Below are positions 1-7,606 of a stretch of DNA of 64,000 nucleotides, one piece after another. The notes beneath the pieces were generated by a model. That model was not told the DNA's origin. It made no database searches and saw only the letters and a list, made by a program, of their open reading frames with translations. Numbering within the stretch: position 1 is the first letter of the stretch; each line of letters begins with the position of its first letter. The position numbers were made by a program, and so were the translations under genes. This DNA comes from Roseiconus lacunae (GTDB lineage: Bacteria > Planctomycetota > Planctomycetia > Pirellulales > Pirellulaceae): contig NZ_VSZO01000001.1 in the NCBI RefSeq assembly GCF_008312935.1, positions 682,001 through 746,000 of the forward strand. Reading direction: 5' to 3'.

Positions 1-80
1 TCACCGGCCAAGACGCAAGTCGGTCGACCGTAGCTTCCGCCCACCGGTGAATTGCGTGAATTCTCAGCACCGGGCAGACG

Positions 81-1166
81 TCAGGGCGAGTCGACGTCGT
101 CAGGGGTAACCGAAACAACGTTCGAAGAGAGTTGGTCGACGAGCTTTTCCTCCAAGCCATCTTCCTGCCGCCGACTCTTGCGCAGGGTCGCGACACTGGT
201 CTGGCTGGGAAGCTGACCGAGATGACAGATCGGTTCACCGGGACTGACCGCCGGCAGTGTATTCATACCGATCACCACGGCATCGAAAGGACACGAGATC
301 GTCGTTTGAACATGTCCCAGCAAATCGAAAATCGTTGCCACCGGCTGATCTCGCTCCAGCAATTCTCCGGGCACGATATGAAATTGCATGAAGCCGCCTT
401 TGTTCGCCCGCAGCCATTTGCTCTGCTCGATCACCACTTGATACCGCGGGCTTTCGATGACGCCGGACAGCATTTGAAGTTCACGAAGCACGTTGCAAAC
501 ACCACGCACGGCTGACTGCACGATCCCCGGTTCAACCTTCGAAACCTCGCCGCCTTCCATCACAATCGTCGGACAACCATGCGCGGTCGCTTCACTGCGA
601 AGCGCCCCGGCGGGACCGACGCCGTTGATGATGACTTCACATCCGAACGCCATTGCGATGCGTTTAACGGCAGCGTCAGACAAATCACCGCGGACGTTAG
701 GATAATTCGTGCGTCGAACCGATGCGGTATGAAGATCGATCCCAAAGTCGCAACGAAAGACCAACTCATTAAAGATACGATACGCCAATCGACTCGCCAG
801 TGACCCACTTGGCGTCCCCGGGAAAGATCGATTCAGGTCTCGACGATCGGGAAGGTACCGTTCGTGCCGTTCAAAGCCCAGCATGTTCAATACCGGGATC
901 AGCACCAATGTCCCGCGAGTGATTTGAAACTCTGGGTCGACAAGTAACTGCTGAATCGCGCCGGTACCATTGATTTCGTCGCCATGCAGGGCGCCGGTAA
1001 CGAACACGGTCGGGCCATCATCGAGGCCACGGCGAACGTGCATGGGAATCCGCACCGGTGCGCCGGTACGCCGCTCGCCGACTTTTAACTTCAGATCAAC
1101 GCTTTGTCCCGGTTCGACCCGCTGCCCTTGCCAAACATCGATCGACGATTGTTTCTTTTTACTCAA
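81..1166 (-). CDS. Succinylglutamate desuccinylase/aspartoacylase-family metallopeptidase (M14-like)
   Basis: The 361-residue protein has the AstE/AspA zinc-hydrolase layout. A GALHGDEING motif supplies H61 and E64 as zinc ligands, DRRDLNRSFPG follows near residue 107, and H146 in GIDLHTAS is the likely third ligand. A Glu in IVMEGGEV near residue 205 fits the catalytic base. The last 100 residues resemble the small beta-barrel tail seen in this family. Known members cut acyl-amino-acid amide bonds; members found beside rimK are thought to act on glutamate-type linkages, though the substrate is not settled. The gene lies 20 bases downstream of rimK on the same strand and after a Zn-protease gene, so it is probably the last gene of one operon. 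Family assignment is firm; the specific substrate is inference. Confidence 0.85.
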   Translation of the reverse strand: MSKKKQSSIDVWQGQRVEPGQSVDLKLKVGERRTGAPVRIPMHVRRGLDDGPTVFVTGALHGDEINGTGAIQQLLVDPEFQITRGTLVLIPVLNMLGFERHERYLPDRRDLNRSFPGTPSGSLASRLAYRIFNELVFRCDFGIDLHTASVRRTNYPNVRGDLSDAAVKRIAMAFGCEVIINGVGPAGALRSEATAHGCPTIVMEGGEVSKVEPGIVQSAVRGVCNVLRELQMLSGVIESPRYQVVIEQSKWLRANKGGFMQFHIVPGELLERDQPVATIFDLLGHVQTTISCPFDAVVIGMNTLPAVSPGEPICHLGQLPSQTSVATLRKSRRQEDGLEEKLVDQLSSNVVSVTPDDVDSP

Positions 1167-1186
1167 TGCTACTTTGCTCCAGCGAA

Positions 1187-2440
1187 TCAGTCCTCGCCGC
1201 GATTGCTATCCGCAGTCGCCGACGATCCGGGCGGCGGATCATGAACGATATTTGCGACCGGCAATTCGGGAAGATCTTGTATCTTCGGTCGTCGGTGACG
1301 TCGAATCTTCTTGGGAACTAGGTGTCGAAGTGTTTCGAGTTTGCCGAAACATAGCAGCCGATCGCCCGCCTCGAGCACACGATCGGAGCGTGGATTGGGA
1401 ACGACCGTGGCGTCCCGATAGAGCGTCAAGATATTGATATTTTTATCTAGCAAGTCAGAACTGCCGATCGTTTTGCCGACCATATCTGCGCCTTCGGGAA
1501 TGATGATCTCGGTCACTCCCCAACCTCGACTGACGGTCAACCGTTGACGCAAATCGACTTCGGGGAAGTCGACATGTGCGGCGATATGATCGATTATCGC
1601 GCCGGCGACATCGAGCTGCGTACAGCGTTCAATTCCTTCCAAACCTGGTGACGAATTGATCTCCATGATCTGGGGCCCATCACGACCTTCAAGCATATCG
1701 ACCCCGGCAACACGCAGGCCCATGATTTGTGCGGCCCGGAGCGCCGTGTCACGTTGCTCGTCCGTCAATTCGACCCGTTCGGTCTTTCCGCCGCGATGGA
1801 CGTTGCTGCGGAACTCCTGTCCCTGCGCGACACGTCGCATCGCCGCGACGACTTGATCACCGACGACAAACGCACGGATGTCGCGTCCCTTGCTTTCGGC
1901 GACAAACTTCTGGATCAATACGTTTTGATTCTGGCTTTGCAGAAGCTCCACGATTGCCTCGGCCGACTTGATGGTCTCGGCCAATAGCACTCCGATCCCT
2001 TGGGTGCCTTCGAGCAACTTGATAATGACCGGAGCGCCGCCGACACGTTCGATCGCTGGCAAGACATCACGTTTATCTCGAACGAAAGTCGTTCGCGGTA
2101 TCCCGATTTGATGCCGGCTTAAGATTTGTAAACTGCGAAGCTTATCCCGTGAATTAACGATTCCGGATGATGAGTTCGTCGAGAAAACATTCATCTGCTC
2201 GAACTGACGAACGACCGCGGTACCGTAATACGTGATCGATGCTCCGATGCGAGGCAGGATCGCGTCGTAGTCACTGAGATGCTTGCGGCGAAAGTAAAGA
2301 TCCGGTGCGCCACGATCGAGGTCGATCGCGAACTTCAATGTGTTCAAGACCTTGATCTTGTGCCCACGTTGCACGCCCGCTTCTTTCAGCCGTCGGGTGC
2401 TGTAGCAATTCGGACTGCAGGAAAGGATGCCGAGTTTCAT
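1187..2440 (-). CDS. rimK: RimK-type ATP-grasp ligase with C-terminal TrkA_C (RCK_C) domain
   Basis: Residues 1-290 match RimK: an N-terminal Rossmann-like part, then an ATP-grasp core with VIIKLLEGTQGIGV and the metal/ATP site GVDMLEGRDGPQIMEINSSPGLEGIE. RimK proteins add glutamates to the C-terminus of ribosomal protein S6 in gammaproteobacteria. Residues of about 305-385 form a second module (EIIIPEGADMVGKTIGSSDL, then EAGDRLLCFGKLETL) that reads as a TrkA_C domain, normally a small-ligand sensor on potassium transport proteins. At 417 residues it is over 100 longer than E. coli RimK (about 300), which the extra domain explains. It sits 9 bases after the Zn-protease gene and 20 before the peptidase gene. 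Ligase function is well supported; target protein and sensor ligand are unknown. Confidence 0.88.
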   Translation of the reverse strand: MKLGILSCSPNCYSTRRLKEAGVQRGHKIKVLNTLKFAIDLDRGAPDLYFRRKHLSDYDAILPRIGASITYYGTAVVRQFEQMNVFSTNSSSGIVNSRDKLRSLQILSRHQIGIPRTTFVRDKRDVLPAIERVGGAPVIIKLLEGTQGIGVLLAETIKSAEAIVELLQSQNQNVLIQKFVAESKGRDIRAFVVGDQVVAAMRRVAQGQEFRSNVHRGGKTERVELTDEQRDTALRAAQIMGLRVAGVDMLEGRDGPQIMEINSSPGLEGIERCTQLDVAGAIIDHIAAHVDFPEVDLRQRLTVSRGWGVTEIIIPEGADMVGKTIGSSDLLDKNINILTLYRDATVVPNPRSDRVLEAGDRLLCFGKLETLRHLVPKKIRRHRRPKIQDLPELPVANIVHDPPPGSSATADSNRGED

Positions 2441-2449
2441 TTTGTTGGT

Positions 2450-2908
2450 CTAGGATTTTCGTTTCTTTTTGGGAACGCCACCCAGATAAGACTTCCCCGG
2501 ATCGATCAAGAAGCGGCGTCGAAATGCTTCGCGACCGAGCAGCATTCGGAACCCCATTTGATTCCGGTCCGCCAACGTCAATTCGATCTCGATTCGATGA
2601 CCGAACAAGGTAACCGGGGTCTTAATCACAGGACGCACAGCAGATTGACCACTTGATGAGCGCACCGATCGCATGTCAAGAACCGGCGACGAACATTGAA
2701 TAGTCCAATCGTCGTTGCGCTGAATCGGATTGACCTTGAAACGAACCTGTGAAACACCGTTCTCTTCGTATGTTTCAATGTCGAATGCGTGAAGTGATGA
2801 CGATCTCGCTCCGGTATCAATTTTTGCTTTCACAAATTTGATCCCGAGTTCTGGCAGAGACAACCATTCTCGCCAGCCGATGATAGGTAGCGATTCGCTC
2901 TCTGTCAT
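2450..2908 (-). CDS. RimK-associated retropepsin-like Zn protease family protein (RimB-like)
   Basis: This 152-residue protein carries the family hallmark KAKIDTGARSSSLHA near residue 25, the D-T-G-A core of a retropepsin-like fold, and a second block LTLADRNQMGFRMLLGREA near the C-terminus. The family is often annotated as ATP-dependent zinc protease and is a common neighbour of rimK; in Pseudomonas the relative RimB cooperates with RimK in S6 modification. The C-terminus is very basic (GVPKKKRKS). It starts 24 bases after the end of the BBP7 gene on the same strand and leads straight into rimK, so it is probably the first gene of a three-gene unit. Catalytic activity of the family is still debated. 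Confidence 0.85.
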   Translation of the reverse strand: MTESESLPIIGWREWLSLPELGIKFVKAKIDTGARSSSLHAFDIETYEENGVSQVRFKVNPIQRNDDWTIQCSSPVLDMRSVRSSSGQSAVRPVIKTPVTLFGHRIEIELTLADRNQMGFRMLLGREAFRRRFLIDPGKSYLGGVPKKKRKS

Positions 2909-2932
2909 AAATCGTGCTTCTGTTGCGTTTGG

Positions 2933-4519
2933 TTAAAAGTGCAGTTCACCACCAAAGTGTACACCATGAGCAAGGTAGTCTGAATGGACCCAGAGCACCT
3001 GCGGGCGAAGCGGACCGATCAACGGATTTGTCTCTTCGGGGATTAACCCAGAATTGAGGTCACGGTCGATCTGCTCCGATGCCCTCGCCACATTTGGCAA
3101 ATACAGCACCGAATAACCAATGCTCGCATGAAGTCGATCGGTCAAACGATAGCCAAAACGTAATCCCAGTTCGGGAATCATCGCGAATTCATCTCGCTTA
3201 TGCGTTCCGCTATTCGATCGAAGTGCATACAAACCGCCGTCAAAGGTATCCGTGACTCCGGATTGAGTTCGCGTCGTATTCCCAGAGATTTGCAGCGTCT
3301 GTTCATTGTTACCAAGCGCGACTCGCATGCTCGATTCTAACCAGGCGCGATTGAGTAAGATTCGATGAATGAAGCCGAGTTGTAATCCTTGAAACTCATT
3401 TGTCGTTCGGAACGAATCACTTCGAGACAGCGCGAGCGATGGAGCCGTCCCGATGCTGTTGTAGTTTTCGTTGATCTGCAAACTGTCTCGCAATCGAATA
3501 TTGCGGTAACCGATGATCCAATCCGTATGGTCGCGTTCACCACACTGCACACAATGCATCCCGTGATTGCACAGTGCGATCCGAGCGTTAAGTAAGAACG
3601 AGCGCAACTCGGACGAACTGTCGACACTGATATCACCGCCGAATGCCCCCGGAAAGGAAATCAATTCGGCAGCTTCTTGGCCACTGCTTAAATCGAAATA
3701 GGGGCGTCCGAGAATCACATCGCCACCGCTCGAACCACGATAGCGATCGTTTTCCTCGGATAGCTGAAAGTACTCACCTTCGATTGCCGCCGTCTGCTGC
3801 GGAGTGATCCAGAGACCCCCGCCAAACAAGAACCCACTCGCCGACCCGTCGTTCAGATCACTTGCGCCGAACAACGTCGAGGTCGACGGTTGCCCGAGCA
3901 CCGCGGCCACCGATTGGCCGGTTCCGTTAGGGCTGGTTGTCACCAACGCGGGGGTCCCCATTCCTGTCGCATCCCACAACAGGTACTCGCCGCGGAAATA
4001 TAAACGTGTGTCGATCTGGCTGCGCAATCCCGGGAACAAAGGGTCAAATCCGCCGATCGAATTGTAAACCGGGCCTCCCTGAATCACCGGCGATCCGACG
4101 ACAGGCGAGGGGATCGTCGCAGGCGCGTTTAGCTGCGGCGGAACGGCAGCCACCTGATAGCTGGGACCGGAAAACAACGAATCACCAATCCGCTGAACCC
4201 CTGAAAAAAAACCGGATGAACCGGTCGCCGTCTGACCAGTGCCTGACACCCGCTGGTAGGGATCGATTGCCTCGGCGGGCGAAACAAAACAATGCGAATT
4301 CCCCCACAAGATCACAGTTCCGAAGACCAACGCGGTGACCACCAGAGATGGCCCTCGGTTCGGTTTGCCCGGTTCGACGCTACGTTTTCGCCCAACAATG
4401 ACGCCGACGCGTGCGATTGCTCGACGGATCGCCGCGCATGTTCGGCAAATCGTCGCACGTGGGCATTGAGAACAGGCTTTTCGACTGGTCTTTGAGTGAA
4501 AATCCACAAAAATAACCAC
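2933..4519 (-). CDS. BBP7-family outer-membrane beta-barrel protein
   Basis: The 528-residue protein fits the planctomycete BBP7 (putative beta-barrel porin-7) family. It has a TRLYFRGEYLLWDATGMGTPALVTT-type opening strand, a FGGGLWITPQQTAAIEGEYF block, alternating polar/aromatic strands such as WIIGYRNIRL and LQLGFIHRILLNRAW, and a C-terminal aromatic end (HGVHFGGELHF). An export signal is visible but sits unusually far in, at about residues 56-86 (hydrophobic stretch ending SPAEA). The first 50 Arg/Cys-rich residues may therefore be an over-extended start; no better in-frame ATG is evident before the hydrophobic stretch. A Cys pair HCVQCG occurs mid-barrel. Role: likely surface or outer-membrane protein of unknown cargo. 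The rimK cluster starts 24 bases downstream. Confidence 0.8.
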   Translation of the reverse strand: MVIFVDFHSKTSRKACSQCPRATICRTCAAIRRAIARVGVIVGRKRSVEPGKPNRGPSLVVTALVFGTVILWGNSHCFVSPAEAIDPYQRVSGTGQTATGSSGFFSGVQRIGDSLFSGPSYQVAAVPPQLNAPATIPSPVVGSPVIQGGPVYNSIGGFDPLFPGLRSQIDTRLYFRGEYLLWDATGMGTPALVTTSPNGTGQSVAAVLGQPSTSTLFGASDLNDGSASGFLFGGGLWITPQQTAAIEGEYFQLSEENDRYRGSSGGDVILGRPYFDLSSGQEAAELISFPGAFGGDISVDSSSELRSFLLNARIALCNHGMHCVQCGERDHTDWIIGYRNIRLRDSLQINENYNSIGTAPSLALSRSDSFRTTNEFQGLQLGFIHRILLNRAWLESSMRVALGNNEQTLQISGNTTRTQSGVTDTFDGGLYALRSNSGTHKRDEFAMIPELGLRFGYRLTDRLHASIGYSVLYLPNVARASEQIDRDLNSGLIPEETNPLIGPLRPQVLWVHSDYLAHGVHFGGELHF

Positions 4520-4775
4520 CGCATAGTTTTTGACTCAAGATTTCGGCTCGAACTGCCGAACCGCGTCAGAAATTGCGATAATTGGAGAGTCCGCGTCAAG
4601 ATGAAACTGCGCCTTGCCGGAAACAACGCGCCCCGTCGAAAATGCGGCCGGTACCTTTCTTGGCCTTGCCTCGAATGGTCGTATCCTGCGAAATCCGATC
4701 TCGGTGCTGACCAGCCCTCCTTCGCGCCACTCCTTAAAAAACCTTCCACGATCCAACCCCATTTAGGAATCAACC

Positions 4776-5153
4776 ATGCGAGCTATCGCTTACGTCACCG
4801 CAATCGTTGTCGCCGCGGCGATCATGTTTTTCATCATCCAGTCTCCCGAAGAAGCGACCAGTACACCGGAACAGCAAGCGGCGTCATCGGTGGCCCCGGA
4901 AGTCGACGTGAACACCGCCTCGTTGACTCTCAACGTCCCGGACATGCATTGCCCCTTCGCGTGCTATCCGAACGTCAAGAAAACTTTGGAAGGCCGCGAC
5001 GATGTGGTTAGCGTTGAACTGGTGCCTCAAAAAGAAGAAGGCGTCATCGATACACCGCAAGTCGTTGTCCAGTACAAAGACGGCTTCGTGGTTGATAACG
5101 CGATCGCACAACTTGGCGAACTAGGCTTCGCCGGATCGACCGTCGTCGAATAG
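4776..5153 (+). CDS. Membrane-anchored heavy-metal-associated (HMA) domain protein
   Basis: The 125-residue protein starts with a membrane segment or uncleaved signal (residues 3-22, IAYVTAIVVAAAIMFFII) followed by a Ser/Glu-rich linker. The HMA-like fold spans about residues 45-125. Its metal loop is MHCPFAC (CxxxC spacing) instead of the usual M-x-C-x-x-C, as seen in several planctomycete HMA-like proteins. The probable role is metal binding at the outer face of the inner membrane. AGGA lies 9-12 bases before the ATG. The cbiX gene starts 9 bases after its stop, so the two are probably co-transcribed. The metal is not predictable from sequence. Confidence 0.75.
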   Translation: MRAIAYVTAIVVAAAIMFFIIQSPEEATSTPEQQAASSVAPEVDVNTASLTLNVPDMHCPFACYPNVKKTLEGRDDVVSVELVPQKEEGVIDTPQVVVQYKDGFVVDNAIAQLGELGFAGSTVVE

Positions 5154-5162
5154 CCAACCGAC

Positions 5163-5966
5163 GTGCCGCAAGAACGCTCTCCCTGGCAGCCCGACGCGTT
5201 ATTGCTGGTCGGGCACGGAACACGCGATCGACTGGGCACCGAGCAGTTTTTCACGCTCGCGACACTGCTGCGCGAAAAACTTGCTCCCGTCGATGTCGAA
5301 GGTTGCCTGCTTGAATTTCAGCACCCAACGATCGCCGAAGGCTGGCAGCGATTAATCGAGCGTGGCGCGAGGTCGATCAGTGTCGCACCGCTGCTTCTGT
5401 TCGCCGCCGGTCACGCCCGCCGGGACATCCCCGAGACGATCCAGCAGTGTGCCAACGAAACGCGGGACCGCGGCATCGACGCTCGCTACTACCACGGCGG
5501 TCCGCTTTCGCGATGCCCTCAAATCGTCGAGCTGCTCAAACAACGGATCTCCGCAACGCTTGACGGCTCACCGCCGGATCCAGATACGGCCCTCGTAATG
5601 GTCGGGCGGGGAAGTTATGACAGCTGTGCGACGACGGACATGAGACTACTTGCCGAAATCGTAGCCCACCAAGCCGGCTTTCAATCGAGGGCGGTCGGCT
5701 TTTACGCGATGGCAGAACCTCGGCTACCCGACGTACTTGACCGAGCCGCGACGGAACCGGGAATCAGACGCGTGGTCGTTCAGCCCCACTTGCTGTTTCA
5801 AGGGCGGCTTTACGACGCGATCTGCAATCAAGTCGACGAAGCCCGTGCCAGGCACCCACAGGTCATTTTCGACGTCGGTGACTACCTGGGGCCGACCGCC
5901 GCAGTCGCCGACGCATTAGCCTATCGAGCGATCGGTTCGCTAAAAGGAAAGCCATGCCGAGCCTAA
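5163..5966 (+). CDS. cbiX: CbiX-type sirohydrochlorin chelatase (two-domain form)
   Basis: The start is GTG. The 267 residues hold two tandem CbiX/SirB halves. The first has both catalytic-type motifs, LLVGHGTRD near the N-terminus and FAAGHARRDIPETI near residue 80. The second has the altered GRGSYDSC and the conserved VVQPHLLFQGRLYDAI, as is usual for long CbiX proteins. These enzymes insert Co2+ or Fe2+ into sirohydrochlorin for cobalamin or siroheme. No other tetrapyrrole gene is nearby, so the metal is undecided. The gene follows the HMA protein by 9 bases, which suggests a shared metal theme but does not prove delivery between them. Confidence 0.85.
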   Translation: MPQERSPWQPDALLLVGHGTRDRLGTEQFFTLATLLREKLAPVDVEGCLLEFQHPTIAEGWQRLIERGARSISVAPLLLFAAGHARRDIPETIQQCANETRDRGIDARYYHGGPLSRCPQIVELLKQRISATLDGSPPDPDTALVMVGRGSYDSCATTDMRLLAEIVAHQAGFQSRAVGFYAMAEPRLPDVLDRAATEPGIRRVVVQPHLLFQGRLYDAICNQVDEARARHPQVIFDVGDYLGPTAAVADALAYRAIGSLKGKPCRA

Positions 5967-6154
5967 GATGTCGAGGGAACGGCTGACCGCTACCTGAACT
6001 TGTGGCGGCGGGTTTCGTTCGAAGACATTCGCCCAGTAGCGATGTGATCGAATGCTCCCCAGACACGTGATCCCCTTTGGCACTCGCCAGCCCGCGACTT
6101 GGCGTTTATGATTTCGGGCCCGTTATTTTTTTGTTGCCACCTCTGCTATTTGCC

Positions 6155-7411
6155 ATGTCGACCGCTTCCGAACAACAAGTTGCCGATCCCTACTTCCAAG
6201 AGCTTTTTGCCGACCGAATCGGCGGATCGCAGTACGGAAAGAGCACCGAGATCTACAAGTTCGAAAAGATCAAGCGAGCCAAACGCAAAGCACTCGAAAC
6301 CCATCCCGACCGGCAATTGCTGGACTTCGGCATCGGTGAAAACGATGCGATGGCCGACGAATCGGTTCGTCAGGTGATGGCAAACGAGGTCAACCAGCCG
6401 GAAAACCGCGGCTATGCCGACAACGGTGTCGCCGAATACAAGGAGGCGGCGGCACGATTCATGAAGCGTCACTTTGACGTGAGCCTAAATCCTGCCACGC
6501 AGATCAATCACTGCATCGGCAGCAAGCCTGCCTACGCGATGCTTCCGGCCGTCTTTATCAATCCCGGTGACGTGACCCTGATGACCGTCCCTGGTTACCC
6601 CGTCGCCGGAACGCACACGCGGTACTACGGCGGTGAAGTCTTCCGCTTGCCGCTACTGGCCGAGAACGATTTCCTGCCGGATCTGGACAGCATCCCCGAC
6701 GACATTTATCGCCGCGCGAAGCTGTTGGTGCTGAACTATCCCAATTCGCCGACCGGTCGCTTGGCGCCACCAGAATTTTTTGAAAAGGTCGTCGCCTTAG
6801 CAAAGGAAAAGCAATTCGTCGTCGTCCACGACGCCGCCCACATCTTGTTGACCTTCGACGGCCAGCCGCGCAGCTTTTTGCAAACCCCCGGCGCGATGGA
6901 CGTGGGCGTCGAAGTACATTCGATGAGCAAAGGCTACGACATGATCGGATGGCGAATGGGATTTGTCGCCGGGCATGAGCGAATCGTCTCGGCATTTGCC
7001 GACGTCAAAGACAACAGCGATAGCGGCCAGTTCATCGCGACGCAAAAAGCGGCCGCGGCGGCGCTCGATGACGACTCGATTCCCACGCGGATCAACGCCA
7101 AGTACCGCCGCCGAATGGAAAAGCTCGTCGCCGTGCTGAAGGATTGCGGCTTTGAGTGCGAGATGCCCGGCGGAACGTACTTCCTTTACACACCGTCGCC
7201 GAAAGGCACCGAAGGCGGTGAGACGTTCGACAAGGCCGAAGATGCGACTCGATTCCTGATCGAACAACTCGGCATTGTCACCGTTCCCTGGGACGACGCG
7301 GGCGCCTACTTGCGATTCAGCGTGACCTATGTCGCGGAATCCGAAGCAGACGAAGACGCGTTGATGTCGGAAACCAAGCAGCGATTGCTGAACGCCAAAT
7401 TCGTTAGCTAA
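6155..7411 (+). CDS. dapL: LL-diaminopimelate aminotransferase
   Basis: The protein is a fold-type I PLP aminotransferase of 419 residues with DapL features: YGKSTEIYKFEKIK near the start, LLDFGIGENDAMAD, YADNGVAEYKEAAARF, LNYPNSPTG, and the PLP lysine in SMSKGYDMIGWRMGF. DapL converts tetrahydrodipicolinate to LL-diaminopimelate in one step for lysine and cell-wall precursor synthesis, and is the variant expected in planctomycetes. The reading frame is open upstream to a TTG at 6077, but the conserved N-terminus begins at the ATG at 6155. A stem-loop at 7437-7456 follows the stop. A related aminotransferase of another specificity cannot be fully excluded. Confidence 0.78.
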   Translation: MSTASEQQVADPYFQELFADRIGGSQYGKSTEIYKFEKIKRAKRKALETHPDRQLLDFGIGENDAMADESVRQVMANEVNQPENRGYADNGVAEYKEAAARFMKRHFDVSLNPATQINHCIGSKPAYAMLPAVFINPGDVTLMTVPGYPVAGTHTRYYGGEVFRLPLLAENDFLPDLDSIPDDIYRRAKLLVLNYPNSPTGRLAPPEFFEKVVALAKEKQFVVVHDAAHILLTFDGQPRSFLQTPGAMDVGVEVHSMSKGYDMIGWRMGFVAGHERIVSAFADVKDNSDSGQFIATQKAAAAALDDDSIPTRINAKYRRRMEKLVAVLKDCGFECEMPGGTYFLYTPSPKGTEGGETFDKAEDATRFLIEQLGIVTVPWDDAGAYLRFSVTYVAESEADEDALMSETKQRLLNAKFVS

Positions 7412-7436
7412 ACGACGGCTGTGTGACGTTTTCGGT

Positions 7437-7456
7437 CGAGTCCGACGCGGGACTCG
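7437..7456 (+). terminator. Stem-loop after dapL
   Basis: CGAGTCC and GGACTCG form a perfect 7-bp stem around a 6-base loop, starting 26 bases after the dapL stop. There is no T tract, so it may be a weak terminator or an RNA-end stabiliser. Confidence 0.35.
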
Positions 7457-7508
7457 GCGGCGGGATTAAAAGCCTGCCCGAGCAGGTCCCCAAGGCCATT
7501 GCCGGTCG

Positions 7509-7537
7509 TTGTGAAAATGGCCCAAATTTGGTATCCT
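7509..7537 (+). promoter_or_regulatory. Putative sigma70-type promoter of gyrA
   Basis: TTGTGA (7509-7514) and TATCCT (7532-7537) are separated by exactly 17 bases, each matching 4 of 6 consensus positions. The pair sits 70-98 bases before the gyrA GTG start, in the only intergenic space upstream of it. This is a consensus match by eye and is not confirmed. Confidence 0.4.
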
Positions 7538-7606
7538 ATGTGATTCTCGCTGAGCCCGAAAAAGACGGGTTTTTAGCGGCTTTTCACCCTTCCGCTAGGA
7601 CACCAA

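Noticed and set aside
1-50. TCACCGG ... CCGGTGA inverted repeat at the window start
   Set aside because: Seven-bp arms more than 35 bases apart, without T tract; easily by chance.
4312-4773. 153-codon minus-strand frame overlapping the BBP7 start
   Set aside because: It is in another frame than the BBP7 gene, lacks known motifs, and would overlap a well-supported gene.
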